Origin: Sulfurovum sp. FS08-3
GTDB taxonomy: Bacteria; Campylobacterota; Campylobacteria; Campylobacterales; Sulfurovaceae
Assembly (NCBI GenBank): GCA_000830175.1
Contig: JQIS01000010.1
Coordinates: 1-64,000, forward strand
Reading direction: 5' to 3'
Length of the DNA: 64,000 nt
Shown: positions 18,076-26,914 of the stretch, piece by piece
Layout: every line of letters begins with the position of its first letter
Numbering within the stretch: position 1 is the stretch's first letter
The notes under the pieces: generated by a model
What the model was told of the DNA's origin: nothing
The model's database searches: none
The model's input: the letters and a program-made list of their open reading frames with translations, nothing else
Position numbers and translations under genes: made by a program

Positions 18076-19139
18076 CGGTAGTAATCCTCATAGCGGGGTT
18101 GCTCCTCCATATCGCCCATATCTTGGAGTTCGATTTGGGGTATGGTGACATGAATATTATCATAATGTTGCACACGGTTGCTCTCTTTTTTGGCATGATG
18201 GAGTGCTTCGTCGGTTGAAAGTATAAGTTGCTCATAAATCTTTTGCGTATCTTCTTGTAGGAGCGAAGAGCGTGTTGCGACACCACAACTTAGCGTTATA
18301 TCGACTCCGCCGCAAGGATGCCTTCGGATAGAGTTGCAAATACGCCAACTCACAACCATTGCATCCTCTTTGGAGGTGTTGGGCATTAATACTACAAACT
18401 TTTCACTATCAAAGCGTCCAATAATATCGACTCTTCGAGTGGAGTCGTAGAGTGTATGGGCGAGTGCTTTCAAGATTTTATCGATACGCTCTTGATCGTG
18501 CTGCTGGTGCAATTGTTCAAACGCATCAATTTCAAACATCGCAACGCTCAAGAGCGATCCATCACGCTTGCTTGCCTCAATAAGGTATTTGCAATTCTCT
18601 TCCACCCCTTTGTGGGCATAAATGCTTGTGAGGGGATCAAGAAAGGATTGGCTTTGCATCTCTTGATGGAGTTTTGCTATTTCGTTTTGATAATATTGTA
18701 TTTCATCTTTGTCTTGCATAAGTGCGGTGACATCGTTGTGCAAAAAAATCATGCGTGTGGGTTGTTGGCTTTGGTTGTGTAGCACCATGGCTCGACATCG
18801 TAGCCAAAGCGTTGAGCCGTTTTTGTGACGATAACGCAATACTCGATTGAAAGGGTACTCAGGGTATTGGATATGTTTGTTGAGCTTTTCCAAAGCAAGG
18901 CTTAAATCCTCTTTGAAAAGCACCGCTTTCCAATTGGAAGCCAAATGCTCCATTGTATCGTGGTGATAGCCTAAAATATGCCAAAAACCAGAAGATATCC
19001 ACATATTGTGTTGTTGTGTTAAATCCCAAAACAAAATACCATCAAGTGAACCTTTGTCGATAAATCCAAAGAGCGGTTGATGGATGAGAGTGTAGAGTTC
19101 CTCTTGAAGATAGTGCAATGGGTTTTGCGGTAATTGCAT
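18072..19139 (-). CDS. PAS protein with degenerate GGDEF domain (array member 2)
   Basis: A 355-aa paralogue with PAS (about 20-135; GILFWDLTQQHNMWIS), coiled coil and GGDEF fold. The signature is DSEKF, which cannot bind GTP as GGDEF does; the metal-site segment keeps one Asp (EIDAFEQLH). RRVD five residues before it preserves the c-di-GMP inhibitory site. The C-terminal tail is acidic (MGDMEEQPRYEDYYR). It begins 12 bases after member 1 and overlaps member 3 by four bases. Confidence 0.85.
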   Translation of the reverse strand: MQLPQNPLHYLQEELYTLIHQPLFGFIDKGSLDGILFWDLTQQHNMWISSGFWHILGYHHDTMEHLASNWKAVLFKEDLSLALEKLNKHIQYPEYPFNRVLRYRHKNGSTLWLRCRAMVLHNQSQQPTRMIFLHNDVTALMQDKDEIQYYQNEIAKLHQEMQSQSFLDPLTSIYAHKGVEENCKYLIEASKRDGSLLSVAMFEIDAFEQLHQQHDQERIDKILKALAHTLYDSTRRVDIIGRFDSEKFVVLMPNTSKEDAMVVSWRICNSIRRHPCGGVDITLSCGVATRSSLLQEDTQKIYEQLILSTDEALHHAKKESNRVQHYDNIHVTIPQIELQDMGDMEEQPRYEDYYR

Positions 19140-19151
19140 TGAGATGTGCCT

Positions 19152-19742
19152 TTAATAGAAGAGATTATCAAAGTGCAATACTCTATTGCTGCCATTTTTT
19201 TTGGCATGATAGAGAGCATCATCGGCACACAAGTTGAGTTTATCGTGATATTGAGGCGTAGGGTCACTTAGATTGACATGAATAGTAGCAACACCCCCGC
19301 TTATTGTTATGCCCTCAATTGCAGCAATGGAGCTAGACTCCGTAAAGCTACGGATACGCTCCGATACCATAATGGCATCTTCTTTGTTGGTATTGGGCAT
19401 AATGACCATAAATTTTTCACCATCAAAACGTCCCAAAATATCAACTTTGCGTGTATTTTTTTGCAAAATCGAAGCAAACTCTTGAAGCACCTCATCCCCT
19501 TTGGGGCGACCATGATGAATATTTAACGTATCAAAATCATCAATCTCAATAAGGGCTACACTCAAATAAGAGCCGTCTCGTTTGGCTACTTCAATAAGGT
19601 ATTCGCACTTCTCGTGAAGTCCACGACGATTAAAAATTTTTGTAAGATAGTCACGTGTGATTTCGTTGTGAAGCTCCTCTTTGAGCTGTTCAATTTGGGC
19701 ATAACAGGCTTCTAGCTCATTTTGATACTCTAACTCCATCAT
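19152..19742 (-). CDS. Stand-alone degenerate GGDEF protein (array member 1)
   Basis: First gene of the array, about 196 aa from ATG 19742; AAGGA lies about 10 bases upstream, so I prefer it to an in-frame TTG at 19751. It has no PAS domain, only a coiled coil (residues about 1-30) and a GGDEF fold. It is the least decayed copy: EIDDFDTLNIHHG still resembles the metal and GTP motif and RPKGDEVL follows, but the signature is DGEKF. RKVD keeps the RxxD site. It could pair with the PAS-containing members through its coiled coil. Confidence 0.82.
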   Translation of the reverse strand: MMELEYQNELEACYAQIEQLKEELHNEITRDYLTKIFNRRGLHEKCEYLIEVAKRDGSYLSVALIEIDDFDTLNIHHGRPKGDEVLQEFASILQKNTRKVDILGRFDGEKFMVIMPNTNKEDAIMVSERIRSFTESSSIAAIEGITISGGVATIHVNLSDPTPQYHDKLNLCADDALYHAKKNGSNRVLHFDNLFY

Positions 19743-19871
19743 GCGTACCAATCCTTATTGTAATATTTTGTACTATTTTACAAAAAAATTTGTAAGTGCT
19801 TAATAAAATATTTAAATTTATCTATTTTTTGAGCAATAAATTGCATGAAATGCTACTTATCAAGAGTTTTT

Positions 19872-19880
19872 TGCTATGAT
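19872..19880 (+). promoter_or_regulatory. Extended -10 of purN
   Basis: TGCTATGAT matches an extended -10 element, 30 bases before the purN start; it lies between divergent purN and the GGDEF array. Confidence 0.45.
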
Positions 19881-19909
19881 GTAAGCTACTATTTTTGAAA
19901 GAGTGACGT

Positions 19910-20467
19910 ATGAAACAATTAGCACTATTATTTAGCGGTAACGGAACAAATTTGGACTATATCCTAGAACACCTCCATCTCAAAGATAACTACAGAGTTG
20001 TTTTGGCTCTGTGTAATAACCCAAATGCCAAGGGGATAGAGATTGCTAAACGCTACGGTGTAACGCTTGAGATTATTGACCACAAAGCCTATGCTACGAG
20101 AGAAGCATTTGATGCAAAAGTTGTTGAAGTTATCCAGAGCTATCGTCCCGATTTGACGGTTTTGGCTGGATTTATGCGTATTGTTACTCCTGTTTTTACC
20201 CATGCTATCAAAGCCATCAATCTCCACCCCTCACTCTTGCCCAAATACAAGGGACTCCATGCGATTGAACGAAGCTACGAGAGCGGTGATAGGGTTGTGG
20301 GAGTTTCGGTTCATTGGGTCACAAGTGAGCTTGATGGAGGCGAGGTGATTGTGCAAAAGAGTTTTGAAAGAGAAACAAATATGAGCTTTGAAGCTTTTGA
20401 GGCAAAAATTAAAACCATTGAGAAAGAGGCACTAGTAGAAGCCATTCAAAAAGTAGGCAATCTCTAA
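19910..20467 (+). CDS. purN: Phosphoribosylglycinamide formyltransferase (purine synthesis)
   Basis: The 185-aa product transfers a formyl group from 10-formyltetrahydrofolate to GAR, step three of purine synthesis. The substrate loop LFSGNGTNLDYIL is at the N terminus. The catalytic trio is present: Asn and His in INLHPSLLPKYKG (about 103-115) and Asp in ELDGGEVI (about 143-150). Length is normal. It is a single-gene unit with its own promoter and a downstream hairpin. Confidence 0.95.
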   Translation: MKQLALLFSGNGTNLDYILEHLHLKDNYRVVLALCNNPNAKGIEIAKRYGVTLEIIDHKAYATREAFDAKVVEVIQSYRPDLTVLAGFMRIVTPVFTHAIKAINLHPSLLPKYKGLHAIERSYESGDRVVGVSVHWVTSELDGGEVIVQKSFERETNMSFEAFEAKIKTIEKEALVEAIQKVGNL

Positions 20468-20482
20468 ATTCGGGGTAGTTTT

Positions 20483-20528
20483 TAACTGACCTTACGCACT
20501 TTTTTCTCGAAGTGTGCAGCATCAGTTA
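20483..20528 (+). terminator. Imperfect hairpin after purN, with a dispersed motif
   Basis: TAACTGA (20483-20489) and TCAGTTA (20522-20528) form the outer stem; CACTT and AAGTG form an inner stem around a T6 run. It lies 15 bases after the purN stop and may end transcription. The left arm (20484-20501) matches the reverse complement of 23795-23812 at 16 of 18 positions. Confidence 0.45.
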
Positions 20529-20578
20529 GATTTTAAGTTGTAGGTTAGCCAAAACCATTGATTTAAGGGATGTGCAGA

Positions 20579-20860
20579 CTATTTAATCCACTCTTTGCCA
20601 CTGCTAAAGCTAAAGGGGTATTGGTCTCGAAACTCTTCACGGGAGAATTTGAAACGAAATCTATCCATGTATTGGCTGATAAGTTTATAAGAGGTGTTGA
20701 GTTTTTGAAACTTTTGAGTATCGCCGTTGGGCATATCGGGGTGGAGTTCTTTGGAGAGCTTAAGGTAACGCTCTCGTACCATCTCTTTGTTTTCGACTCC
20801 AATCAGTCCAAGAAACTCTACTGCCTCCTCAAACTCATCATAACTCACTTCAAAAAACAA
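20579..20860 (-). CDS. Small J-domain protein
   Basis: A 93-aa protein that is little more than a J domain. The HPD tripeptide that stimulates DnaK ATPase is intact in LSKELHPDMPNGD (about 34-46), followed by the helix FQKLNTSYKLISQYM. There is no Gly/Phe region or zinc domain, so it is not DnaJ itself but a specialised co-chaperone. It lies nine bases after tpiA in the same direction and is probably part of the pgk-tpiA operon. Confidence 0.8.
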   Translation of the reverse strand: MFFEVSYDEFEEAVEFLGLIGVENKEMVRERYLKLSKELHPDMPNGDTQKFQKLNTSYKLISQYMDRFRFKFSREEFRDQYPFSFSSGKEWIK

Positions 20861-20869
20861 AACACTTCT

Positions 20870-21565
20870 CTAATGTGAGGCTTCTATCATCGCAAAGAAG
20901 TTGTGAGCATCAAGCGAAGCACTCCCTACAAGCACTCCATCTGCTTCGCTAATATCGGCAATCTCTTTGATATTGTCCAATTTTGCAGAACCTCCATAGA
21001 GCAAAGGAGCTTGTGTAATCACCTTTTTGAGCAATTGATGGGTAGCTCTAATATCGGCGGTTGTAGCACTCACTCCCGTACCAATCGCCCAAATAGGCTC
21101 ATAGGCAACGATAAGCTTTTCGTAGTTCAAATCAATCCCTTCAAGTTGTGCAAAGAGATACTCTTGAAGTGCCTCTTGCCCCTCTTGACGAACCTCGAGT
21201 GGCTCACCCAAGCAGTAGATGATGGTAAATCCTTGCTCTTTGAAAAAGGCAAATTTTTTGGCTACACTCTCTTGCGATTCGCCCAAAATTTCACGACGTT
21301 CGCTGTGTCCAATGAGAATGGTTTGGATGCCAAACTCTTCAAGTTGTTCCACACCCACTTCGCCCGTAAAAGCTCCATTTCGGGTTGGATAGGCGTTTTG
21401 GACACCTACTACAAGCTTTGAGGTTGCAAAATCATCGATTGCACTAAGGGGTGGAAAAACATAGATAGGATTCTCCACTTTTTGTGCCAAAGTCTCTAGT
21501 GTTTGGATATAGGCTTTGGTTGAGGCTCTTGTGTGATTGGTTTTGAAGTTGGCAGCAAAAATCAT
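20870..21565 (-). CDS. tpiA: Triosephosphate isomerase
   Basis: A 231-aa TIM barrel interconverting dihydroxyacetone phosphate and glyceraldehyde 3-phosphate. Asn/Lys of the active site are in the N-terminal [10 protein letters not shown]; the electrophilic His is in LIGHSERRE (about 93-101); the catalytic Glu is in [11 protein letters not shown]; the phosphate-binding loop is LYGGSAK. It is slightly shorter than the usual 250 aa, as is common in Campylobacterota. Its start overlaps the pgk stop by four bases. Confidence 0.96.
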   Translation of the reverse strand: MIFAANFKTNHTRASTKAYIQTLETLAQKVENPIYVFPPLSAIDDFATSKLVVGVQNAYPTRNGAFTGEVGVEQLEEFGIQTILIGHSERREILGESQESVAKKFAFFKEQGFTIIYCLGEPLEVRQEGQEALQEYLFAQLEGIDLNYEKLIVAYEPIWAIGTGVSATTADIRATHQLLKKVITQAPLLYGGSAKLDNIKEIADISEADGVLVGSASLDAHNFFAMIEASH

Positions 21566-22755
21566 GACTCCAATGCCTCAAGACCTGGAAGCTTCGCCCC
21601 CTCAAGTAGTTGCAAACTCGCCCCACCACCTGTAGATACAAAGGTAATCTCATCAACATCATTGGCTCTAGCCGCCACATCGGCAGTATCGCCTCCCCCT
21701 ACGATGGTGGTAGCGTGAGATTGTGCGATGTAGTGTGACATTTGAATACTTCCTTTGGAGAACTTATCCATCTCATAAACCCCCATAGGTCCGTTCCAAA
21801 TAATCGTTTGGGCATCGTTGAGGGCTTCTCTAAAGAGTCTTGAAGAGGCAGGTCCAATATCAAGCCCCATCCAACCTACGGGAATCTCTTGGGTAGGGAG
21901 ATATTTAATGGGTACATCGTTGCTAAATTGAGGTGCTACCACCACATCAACGGGGAGATAGAGTTTGACGCCTAGCTCTTTGGCTTTTGCCATAATAGCT
22001 GTTGCTTCACCAATCAAATCATCTTCAACCAATGAATTTCCAATCTCATATCCTTGTGCTTTAAGGAAAGTAAATGCCATTCCTCCACCGATAATGAGTT
22101 TATCGACTTTGGTGATAAGTGTCGTAAGGGCTTCAAGTTTACCGCTTACTTTGCTTCCCCCGACAACGGCAACAAAGGGACGAACAGGGTTGTTGATAAC
22201 TTTTGAAAAGAAATTAATCTCTTTGGAGAGCAAAAATCCACCCGCTTTGTGATCCATATCAAACTCATCGGCAATAGCGTGAATGGAAGCGTGTTTGCGG
22301 TGACAAGCCCCAAAAGCATCATTGATATAAAAATCAGCAAACGAAGCCAACTCTTTGGCAAAAGCTACGTCGTTTGTCGTCTCACCCGCTTCGTATCGCA
22401 AGTTTTCGAGTACCAAAACATCTCCCGCTTCCATATTGGCTGCTTTGGTTTTGGCATCTTCACCTACAACATCCTCTGCCATCAAAAGTTCTCGCTTGAT
22501 TCTAAGGAGTGTATTGAGTCGTTTAGCAATGGGTTTGAGCGAAAATTGCTCTTCGTATTTGCCTGGTTCTGGTCGCTCAAAGTGCGAAGCCAAAATGACT
22601 CTGCAATTTCTATCGATACAGTATCGAATCGTTTGCAATGCTGCTCGAATCCGTCTATCATCGGTAATATTATTAAACTCATCTTTGGGGACATTAAAGT
22701 CACATCGTATAAACACTCTTTGACCATCAATAGCTAAATCTTTAATACTTCGCAC
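21562..22755 (-). CDS. pgk: Phosphoglycerate kinase
   Basis: The 397-aa enzyme makes ATP from 1,3-bisphosphoglycerate (or runs in reverse during carbon fixation or gluconeogenesis). Visible motifs: N-terminal [12 protein letters not shown] (substrate-binding Arg/Asp/Asn), [28 protein letters not shown] (transferase hinge), [10 protein letters not shown], and the nucleotide loop GGGDTADVA. Length is complete. It leads the pgk-tpiA-J-protein unit; gapA, which often precedes pgk in relatives, is not upstream here. Confidence 0.96.
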   Translation of the reverse strand: MRSIKDLAIDGQRVFIRCDFNVPKDEFNNITDDRRIRAALQTIRYCIDRNCRVILASHFERPEPGKYEEQFSLKPIAKRLNTLLRIKRELLMAEDVVGEDAKTKAANMEAGDVLVLENLRYEAGETTNDVAFAKELASFADFYINDAFGACHRKHASIHAIADEFDMDHKAGGFLLSKEINFFSKVINNPVRPFVAVVGGSKVSGKLEALTTLITKVDKLIIGGGMAFTFLKAQGYEIGNSLVEDDLIGEATAIMAKAKELGVKLYLPVDVVVAPQFSNDVPIKYLPTQEIPVGWMGLDIGPASSRLFREALNDAQTIIWNGPMGVYEMDKFSKGSIQMSHYIAQSHATTIVGGGDTADVAARANDVDEITFVSTGGGASLQLLEGAKLPGLEALES

Positions 22756-22814
22756 GTTTTTTACCTCTGTAGTTTGGAGTAAAGGGAGCTTTTAAAGAGA
22801 CCCTTAATAAAATA

Positions 22815-22823
22815 ATTATAGCA
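22815..22823 (-). promoter_or_regulatory. Extended -10 promoter of pgk
   Basis: On the minus strand 22823-22815 reads TGCTATAAT, about 60 bases before the pgk start. Confidence 0.55.
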
Positions 22824-22927
22824 TATATAAGCTAAAGAGGTATGTGGTTTTTTGGATTTTAGTGGCTCTATATTGTCATGGTTTTTTTGATTGGATTGGA
22901 AAACAAAAATTTATGCTTAGTCCAAAA

Positions 22928-23551
22928 CTAAGCATTGTTGTGTAGATAGATGATAGGAGATTGGTAGTAGTCTTTGGAGAACTCCTCTTTATTGACACGC
23001 AGTTTATACAAACCCCACACCGAAAAAGCCGTAATGAAGAGCAAAGAGAGTCCAACCATTATATAGTCAATATTTTGCTCCGCTTGTTCCCCAAAAAAGT
23101 ACCCTAATGAAATCATCATAACATTCCATATAAAGTTTGAAAGGTAAGTCAAAGAGGCAAACCACACCATGGGCATACGAAATATACCAGCAGGGATAGA
23201 GACATAGAGTCCAACAACGGGTATTACGGGTGAAAAAAGCACCGTAGCTTTGCCGTATTTTCTAAAGAGATATTTGATTTTGGTAAGCTTTCGTTTTTGT
23301 TTGCGTGTTTTAAAGAATTTTGAGGCAATAAAATTGGCAAAAGAGTAGCTTACCAAAGCACCCGCCAAGGTCCCCGCTGTCGTAATGATTGAAACCGTAG
23401 CAAAATCCATCTGCCCTTGTGCTGCTAAATATCCAGCAGGTAAAAGTACCAATTGGGGCGGAAGTGGAAGAAAGGTGTTGGTCACAAGCATATAAAAGAA
23501 AAAACCTATATAGCCAATTTCAAAAATAAAAGTCATCATTGTATCTAACAT
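22928..23551 (-). CDS. DedA/VTT-family membrane protein
   Basis: A 207-aa inner-membrane protein with about five hydrophobic segments. The phrase LPLPPQLVLLPAGYLA and the FSPVIPVVGLYVSIPAGIF re-entrant segment are typical of the DedA (SNARE-associated, VTT) family, whose members flip phospholipid carriers and support envelope homeostasis. A basic loop (KTRKQKRKLTK) faces the cytoplasm. It is monocistronic as far as I can see. Confidence 0.88.
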   Translation of the reverse strand: MLDTMMTFIFEIGYIGFFFYMLVTNTFLPLPPQLVLLPAGYLAAQGQMDFATVSIITTAGTLAGALVSYSFANFIASKFFKTRKQKRKLTKIKYLFRKYGKATVLFSPVIPVVGLYVSIPAGIFRMPMVWFASLTYLSNFIWNVMMISLGYFFGEQAEQNIDYIMVGLSLLFITAFSVWGLYKLRVNKEEFSKDYYQSPIIYLHNNA

Positions 23552-23813
23552 AGTAGGAGTCCAGAGAGAGGTAGATTTTTTTCATGTAATTATAACAAAA
23601 AAAAATAAATTAGATTAGCTTTGCGTGTTATCAAGTTGTTACGATAGAGTTGAATCTATCCGATGGATGATAGAAGCCTAGAGAACCTCTATCACACGTA
23701 GGTTGGGCATCGCCACACTTAAAAACTTAATATATCGTATCTATCGATAGGCTTTATCTATCGTTTGGTGATAGAAATATCAAATTTTTTCTCGAAGTGC
23801 GTAAGATTAGTTG
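23552..23813. other. Intergenic region with inverted repeats and a dispersed motif
   Basis: No gene is visible in these 262 bases. GATAGA...TCTATC (about 23646-23663) and the palindrome CTATCGATAG near 23739-23748 are possible protein sites or hairpins. At 23795-23812 the reverse complement reads like the left arm of the purN hairpin (AACTAATCTTACGCACTT). Confidence 0.5.
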
Positions 23814-25073
23814 TTATTTCTCAATCCTAATCATCGCAATCCCTTCATCCACAGCACTAAGGGTTTTGAGGGCAGAGATGGCGTTTTGAATATCGCTCTC
23901 TTTGCAATGGTGAGTGGTAAAGAGCAGATGAGCTTTGCGGTTGGCACAAGGTTTTTGCAACATCGATTCGATAGAGATATTAAACTCTCCAAGCGTTGAA
24001 GCCACTTTGGCCAATACCCCACTTTGATCATCAACTTTGAGTCGTAAATAGTACTCCGATGCTATGTTGCTAGAGTCCAAAAGCTTAAAGCCGCTCTCAA
24101 GACCCTTTTTGTACCCTAGCATGGGTCCTTGATTGCCTCGAACAATATCAATAATGTCTGAAATGACCGCACTAGCCGTTGCATCTCCTCCAGCACCCGC
24201 ACCGTAAAACATCGTTTCACCCACACAATCGCCTACCACCATAACGGCGTTCATCACACCGCTTACTTTGGCTAGCATACTCTCTTTGGGTATCATGGTG
24301 GGGTGTACTCTAAGCTCTATACCGTTGTGTGCCTTTTTGGCGATACCCAAAAGTTTGATTTTGTAGTCAAACTCTTTGGCAAACTCTATATCGGTTTGAG
24401 AGATTTGTTCAATGCCTTCAATGAGAATATCTTCAGGTTTGGCATCAATTCCATAGGCAATACTGGCTAAAATCAAGAGTTTGTGTGCCGCATCAAATCC
24501 ACCTACATCAAAAGTTGGATCGCTTTCGGCGTATCCCAATGCTTGTGCCTCTTGTAAGACTTCGCTGTACAACGCATCATCTTTAAACATTTTGGTAAGC
24601 ATATAGTTGCATGTACCGTTCATAATGCCCATAATAGAGCCAATATGATTGGCACTTAAACCGTTTCGCAACGCCCCAATAATAGGAATACCTCCTGCTG
24701 TACTTGCTTCATACATAAAAGGAATATCCCCAGCAAGTGCTTGGAGTTCGTATCGATGATAAGCCAAAAGGGCTTTGTTGGCAGTTACGACTGCTTTGCC
24801 CTTTTTAAGTGCTTTTTTAACGATTGCATAAGGCTCTTCTATGCCTCCCATAAGCTCTACAACAATATCAATTTCACTATCTTCTAAAATATCATCGACG
24901 TTATTGCTAAGCTCAATAGTAACGTTGCGTTGCTTATTAAGATTGCTTACAACGCCTCTTTTGACGACAATTTTTTTTCCTGCACGTGCCTCAATGATGT
25001 CACTGTTTTGCTCTAGGATATTGGCAACACTCGTGCCTACCGTTCCTACTCCAATGATACCAATCTTTACCAT
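23814..25073 (-). CDS. hom: Homoserine dehydrogenase
   Basis: The 419-aa enzyme reduces aspartate semialdehyde to homoserine for threonine and methionine synthesis. The NAD(P)-binding start is GIIGVGTVGTSVANIL; the catalytic core includes EASTAGGIPIIGALRNGL, NGTCNYMLTKM and YGAGAGGDATASAV. A C-terminal ACT domain (about 345-419) suggests feedback control by threonine. The gene follows directly on the aminotransferase stop, with no spacer, so both are one unit. Confidence 0.95.
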   Translation of the reverse strand: MVKIGIIGVGTVGTSVANILEQNSDIIEARAGKKIVVKRGVVSNLNKQRNVTIELSNNVDDILEDSEIDIVVELMGGIEEPYAIVKKALKKGKAVVTANKALLAYHRYELQALAGDIPFMYEASTAGGIPIIGALRNGLSANHIGSIMGIMNGTCNYMLTKMFKDDALYSEVLQEAQALGYAESDPTFDVGGFDAAHKLLILASIAYGIDAKPEDILIEGIEQISQTDIEFAKEFDYKIKLLGIAKKAHNGIELRVHPTMIPKESMLAKVSGVMNAVMVVGDCVGETMFYGAGAGGDATASAVISDIIDIVRGNQGPMLGYKKGLESGFKLLDSSNIASEYYLRLKVDDQSGVLAKVASTLGEFNISIESMLQKPCANRKAHLLFTTHHCKESDIQNAISALKTLSAVDEGIAMIRIEK

Positions 25074-26309
25074 TTAGTAATCCTCGCTCTTTTGTTCTGC
25101 TAAATCTCTTAAAAACTTTTTGATATTTTTAGCGGCTTGGCGAATACGTTTTTCATTTTCAATCAAGGCGATACGGACATACTCATCTCCATATTTTCCA
25201 AATCCAATACCTGGGCTCACCGCCACTCCCGCATGAACAAGCAACTGCTTAGCAAACTCCAAACTCCCCATGTGTCGTGCAATAGGGGGTATTTTTGCCC
25301 AAATAAACATACTTGCATTGGGTTTTGGTAGTCGCCAACCTGCATTTTCAAAGGCTTCGATAAGTACATCACGCCGTTTTTCGTAGCGTGGTATCACTTG
25401 CGTCTGAGGAATGTCGCCATACTCATCAAGTGCTACCGTAGCGGCTACTTGAATGGGGGTAAACATACCGTAATCCAACCACGATTTGATGCTTTGCAAA
25501 GCTCCAATCATCTTTTTGTTGCCCACCACAAAACCGACTCGCCATCCTGCCATATTGTAGCTTTTGGATAGAGTATAACACTCAACGGCTACATCTTTGG
25601 CACCCTCAACACAGAGAATAGAGGGCGTAGTGTAGCCATCAAAAGTAATATCAGCATAAGCAATATCGGAAATAACATAAAAACGCTCTTGTTTGGCCAA
25701 TGCTACCAATCTCTCATAAAAGTGAGGCGTAACCGTCGCTGTAGAGGGGTTGTGCGGGAAGTTTACCAACACAAATTTGGCTCTTGGGACAGAGTTGAGC
25801 AACGCACCGTGAAGATTTTCAAAGAACTTATCCTCATCAACCTCAAACGTCTCCTCATCAAAGACTAGCTCCATCTTCTCTACATTAGCACCTGCCAAAA
25901 TAAAAGCTTGGGAGTGGATAGGGTAGGTAGGATCGGGGATAATGGCTACATCTCCCAAATTGGAAATGGCTTGTACCAAATGGACATATCCCTCTTTACT
26001 TCCCATAGTAGCTACGACCTCCTCGTTGGGGTCGAGTATGACACCGTATTTGCGTTTGTACCACTTTGCCATTGCTAAACGAAGCTTGTAAATCCCTTTA
26101 CTTGCACTGTATCCGTGCGTTTTGTTGCGATTGGCTGCTTCACAAAGCTTGTCGATGATAGGCTGAGGAGTGGGGGCATCGGGATTTCCCATCGAAAAAT
26201 CGATAATATCCTCTCCCGCACGACGAGCCGACATTTTGAGGTCGTTAATCTGTGCAAAAATATATTTTGGCAATCGATTGATTTTATCGAATTGTATTTC
26301 TTCAAACAT
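25074..26309 (-). CDS. Class I aminotransferase (alanine/LL-diaminopimelate type)
   Basis: A 411-aa PLP-dependent fold-type I enzyme. The Schiff-base Lys is in YTLSKSYNMAGWRVGFVVGN (about 238-257); the PLP-contact segments are GSKEGYVHL, NFPHNPSTATV and SDIAYADITFDG; the substrate Arg is in YVRIALIENEKRIRQA near the end. It belongs to the AlaC/LL-DAP aminotransferase group, so the exact substrate (alanine, diaminopimelate or aspartate-family) cannot be fixed from sequence. Its position before hom favours aspartate-family amino-acid metabolism. Confidence 0.88.
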   Translation of the reverse strand: MFEEIQFDKINRLPKYIFAQINDLKMSARRAGEDIIDFSMGNPDAPTPQPIIDKLCEAANRNKTHGYSASKGIYKLRLAMAKWYKRKYGVILDPNEEVVATMGSKEGYVHLVQAISNLGDVAIIPDPTYPIHSQAFILAGANVEKMELVFDEETFEVDEDKFFENLHGALLNSVPRAKFVLVNFPHNPSTATVTPHFYERLVALAKQERFYVISDIAYADITFDGYTTPSILCVEGAKDVAVECYTLSKSYNMAGWRVGFVVGNKKMIGALQSIKSWLDYGMFTPIQVAATVALDEYGDIPQTQVIPRYEKRRDVLIEAFENAGWRLPKPNASMFIWAKIPPIARHMGSLEFAKQLLVHAGVAVSPGIGFGKYGDEYVRIALIENEKRIRQAAKNIKKFLRDLAEQKSEDY

Positions 26310-26341
26310 TTTTTTTCCTAAATTTCAATATTGCGAAGTCA

Positions 26342-26914
26342 CTAGAGACCGTATCCGCCGAGCTTTTTGTACTCTTCTTGACTCAGTTGTGTTACGCCAC
26401 TGACTTTATCAATTTTGAAGTACGATAAAGTGGTAACATTATACTCTTTTTGGGTATGATTATCAATAAATGTAAACGAACCTTTTTTGACTATCATAAG
26501 CCAATCGGTAGAGAGGTCAAAGGGATACTCTTGGGTTTGATTGGCATAGGTTTTGTATCGGCGACTCTTTTGGTTGGTCAAACGAAACCATATTTTTTCG
26601 CTAGGCACAAGCGTGAGGGTCTCTATAGGGATGAGGGCGGTTACATTCCCCTCGTTGCTATCGACTTGCGTTTCATTGATTTCAGACGACGTATCGGTAA
26701 GATTACTTTCGATGGTTGTGTTCTCTTCAAGGGCTACCGCATTGCTTGTTGTGATACTTGTTGTATTGGTAGTGTTGTTTTCTATTGTATTGAAAGTACG
26801 ATTTGAGTCTTGAACGATAGTTTTGTTTAGCTCAGGCGAGAGAGTTGTTTTTTTTTTTTTTTTTTTTCTCTTCCAAGACCTTAATGCTGTAGATATTCTC
26901 TTTTTTGTTTTCAA
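26342..26914 (-). CDS. C-terminal part of the frame-split RodZ-like protein (sequon-rich periplasmic region)
   Basis: This frame continues the protein of 26832-27344 after the A20 tract. The ATG at 26914 is probably not a real start, as residues before the Lys run are out-of-frame sequence. The real content begins TTLSPELNKTIVQ. A Thr/Asn-rich linker holds at least six D/E-X-N-X-S/T sequons (DSNRT, ENNTT, EENTT, ESNLT, EINET, EGNVT), then a beta-rich domain of about 80 aa (KIWFRLTNQKSRRYK...DWLMIVKKGSFTF) like the RodZ C-terminal domain. It is expressed as part of the membrane protein only if the A run is 19 or 22 long, or after slippage. Confidence 0.7.
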   Translation of the reverse strand: MKTKKRISTALRSWKRKKKKKKTTLSPELNKTIVQDSNRTFNTIENNTTNTTSITTSNAVALEENTTIESNLTDTSSEINETQVDSNEGNVTALIPIETLTLVPSEKIWFRLTNQKSRRYKTYANQTQEYPFDLSTDWLMIVKKGSFTFIDNHTQKEYNVTTLSYFKIDKVSGVTQLSQEEYKKLGGYGL

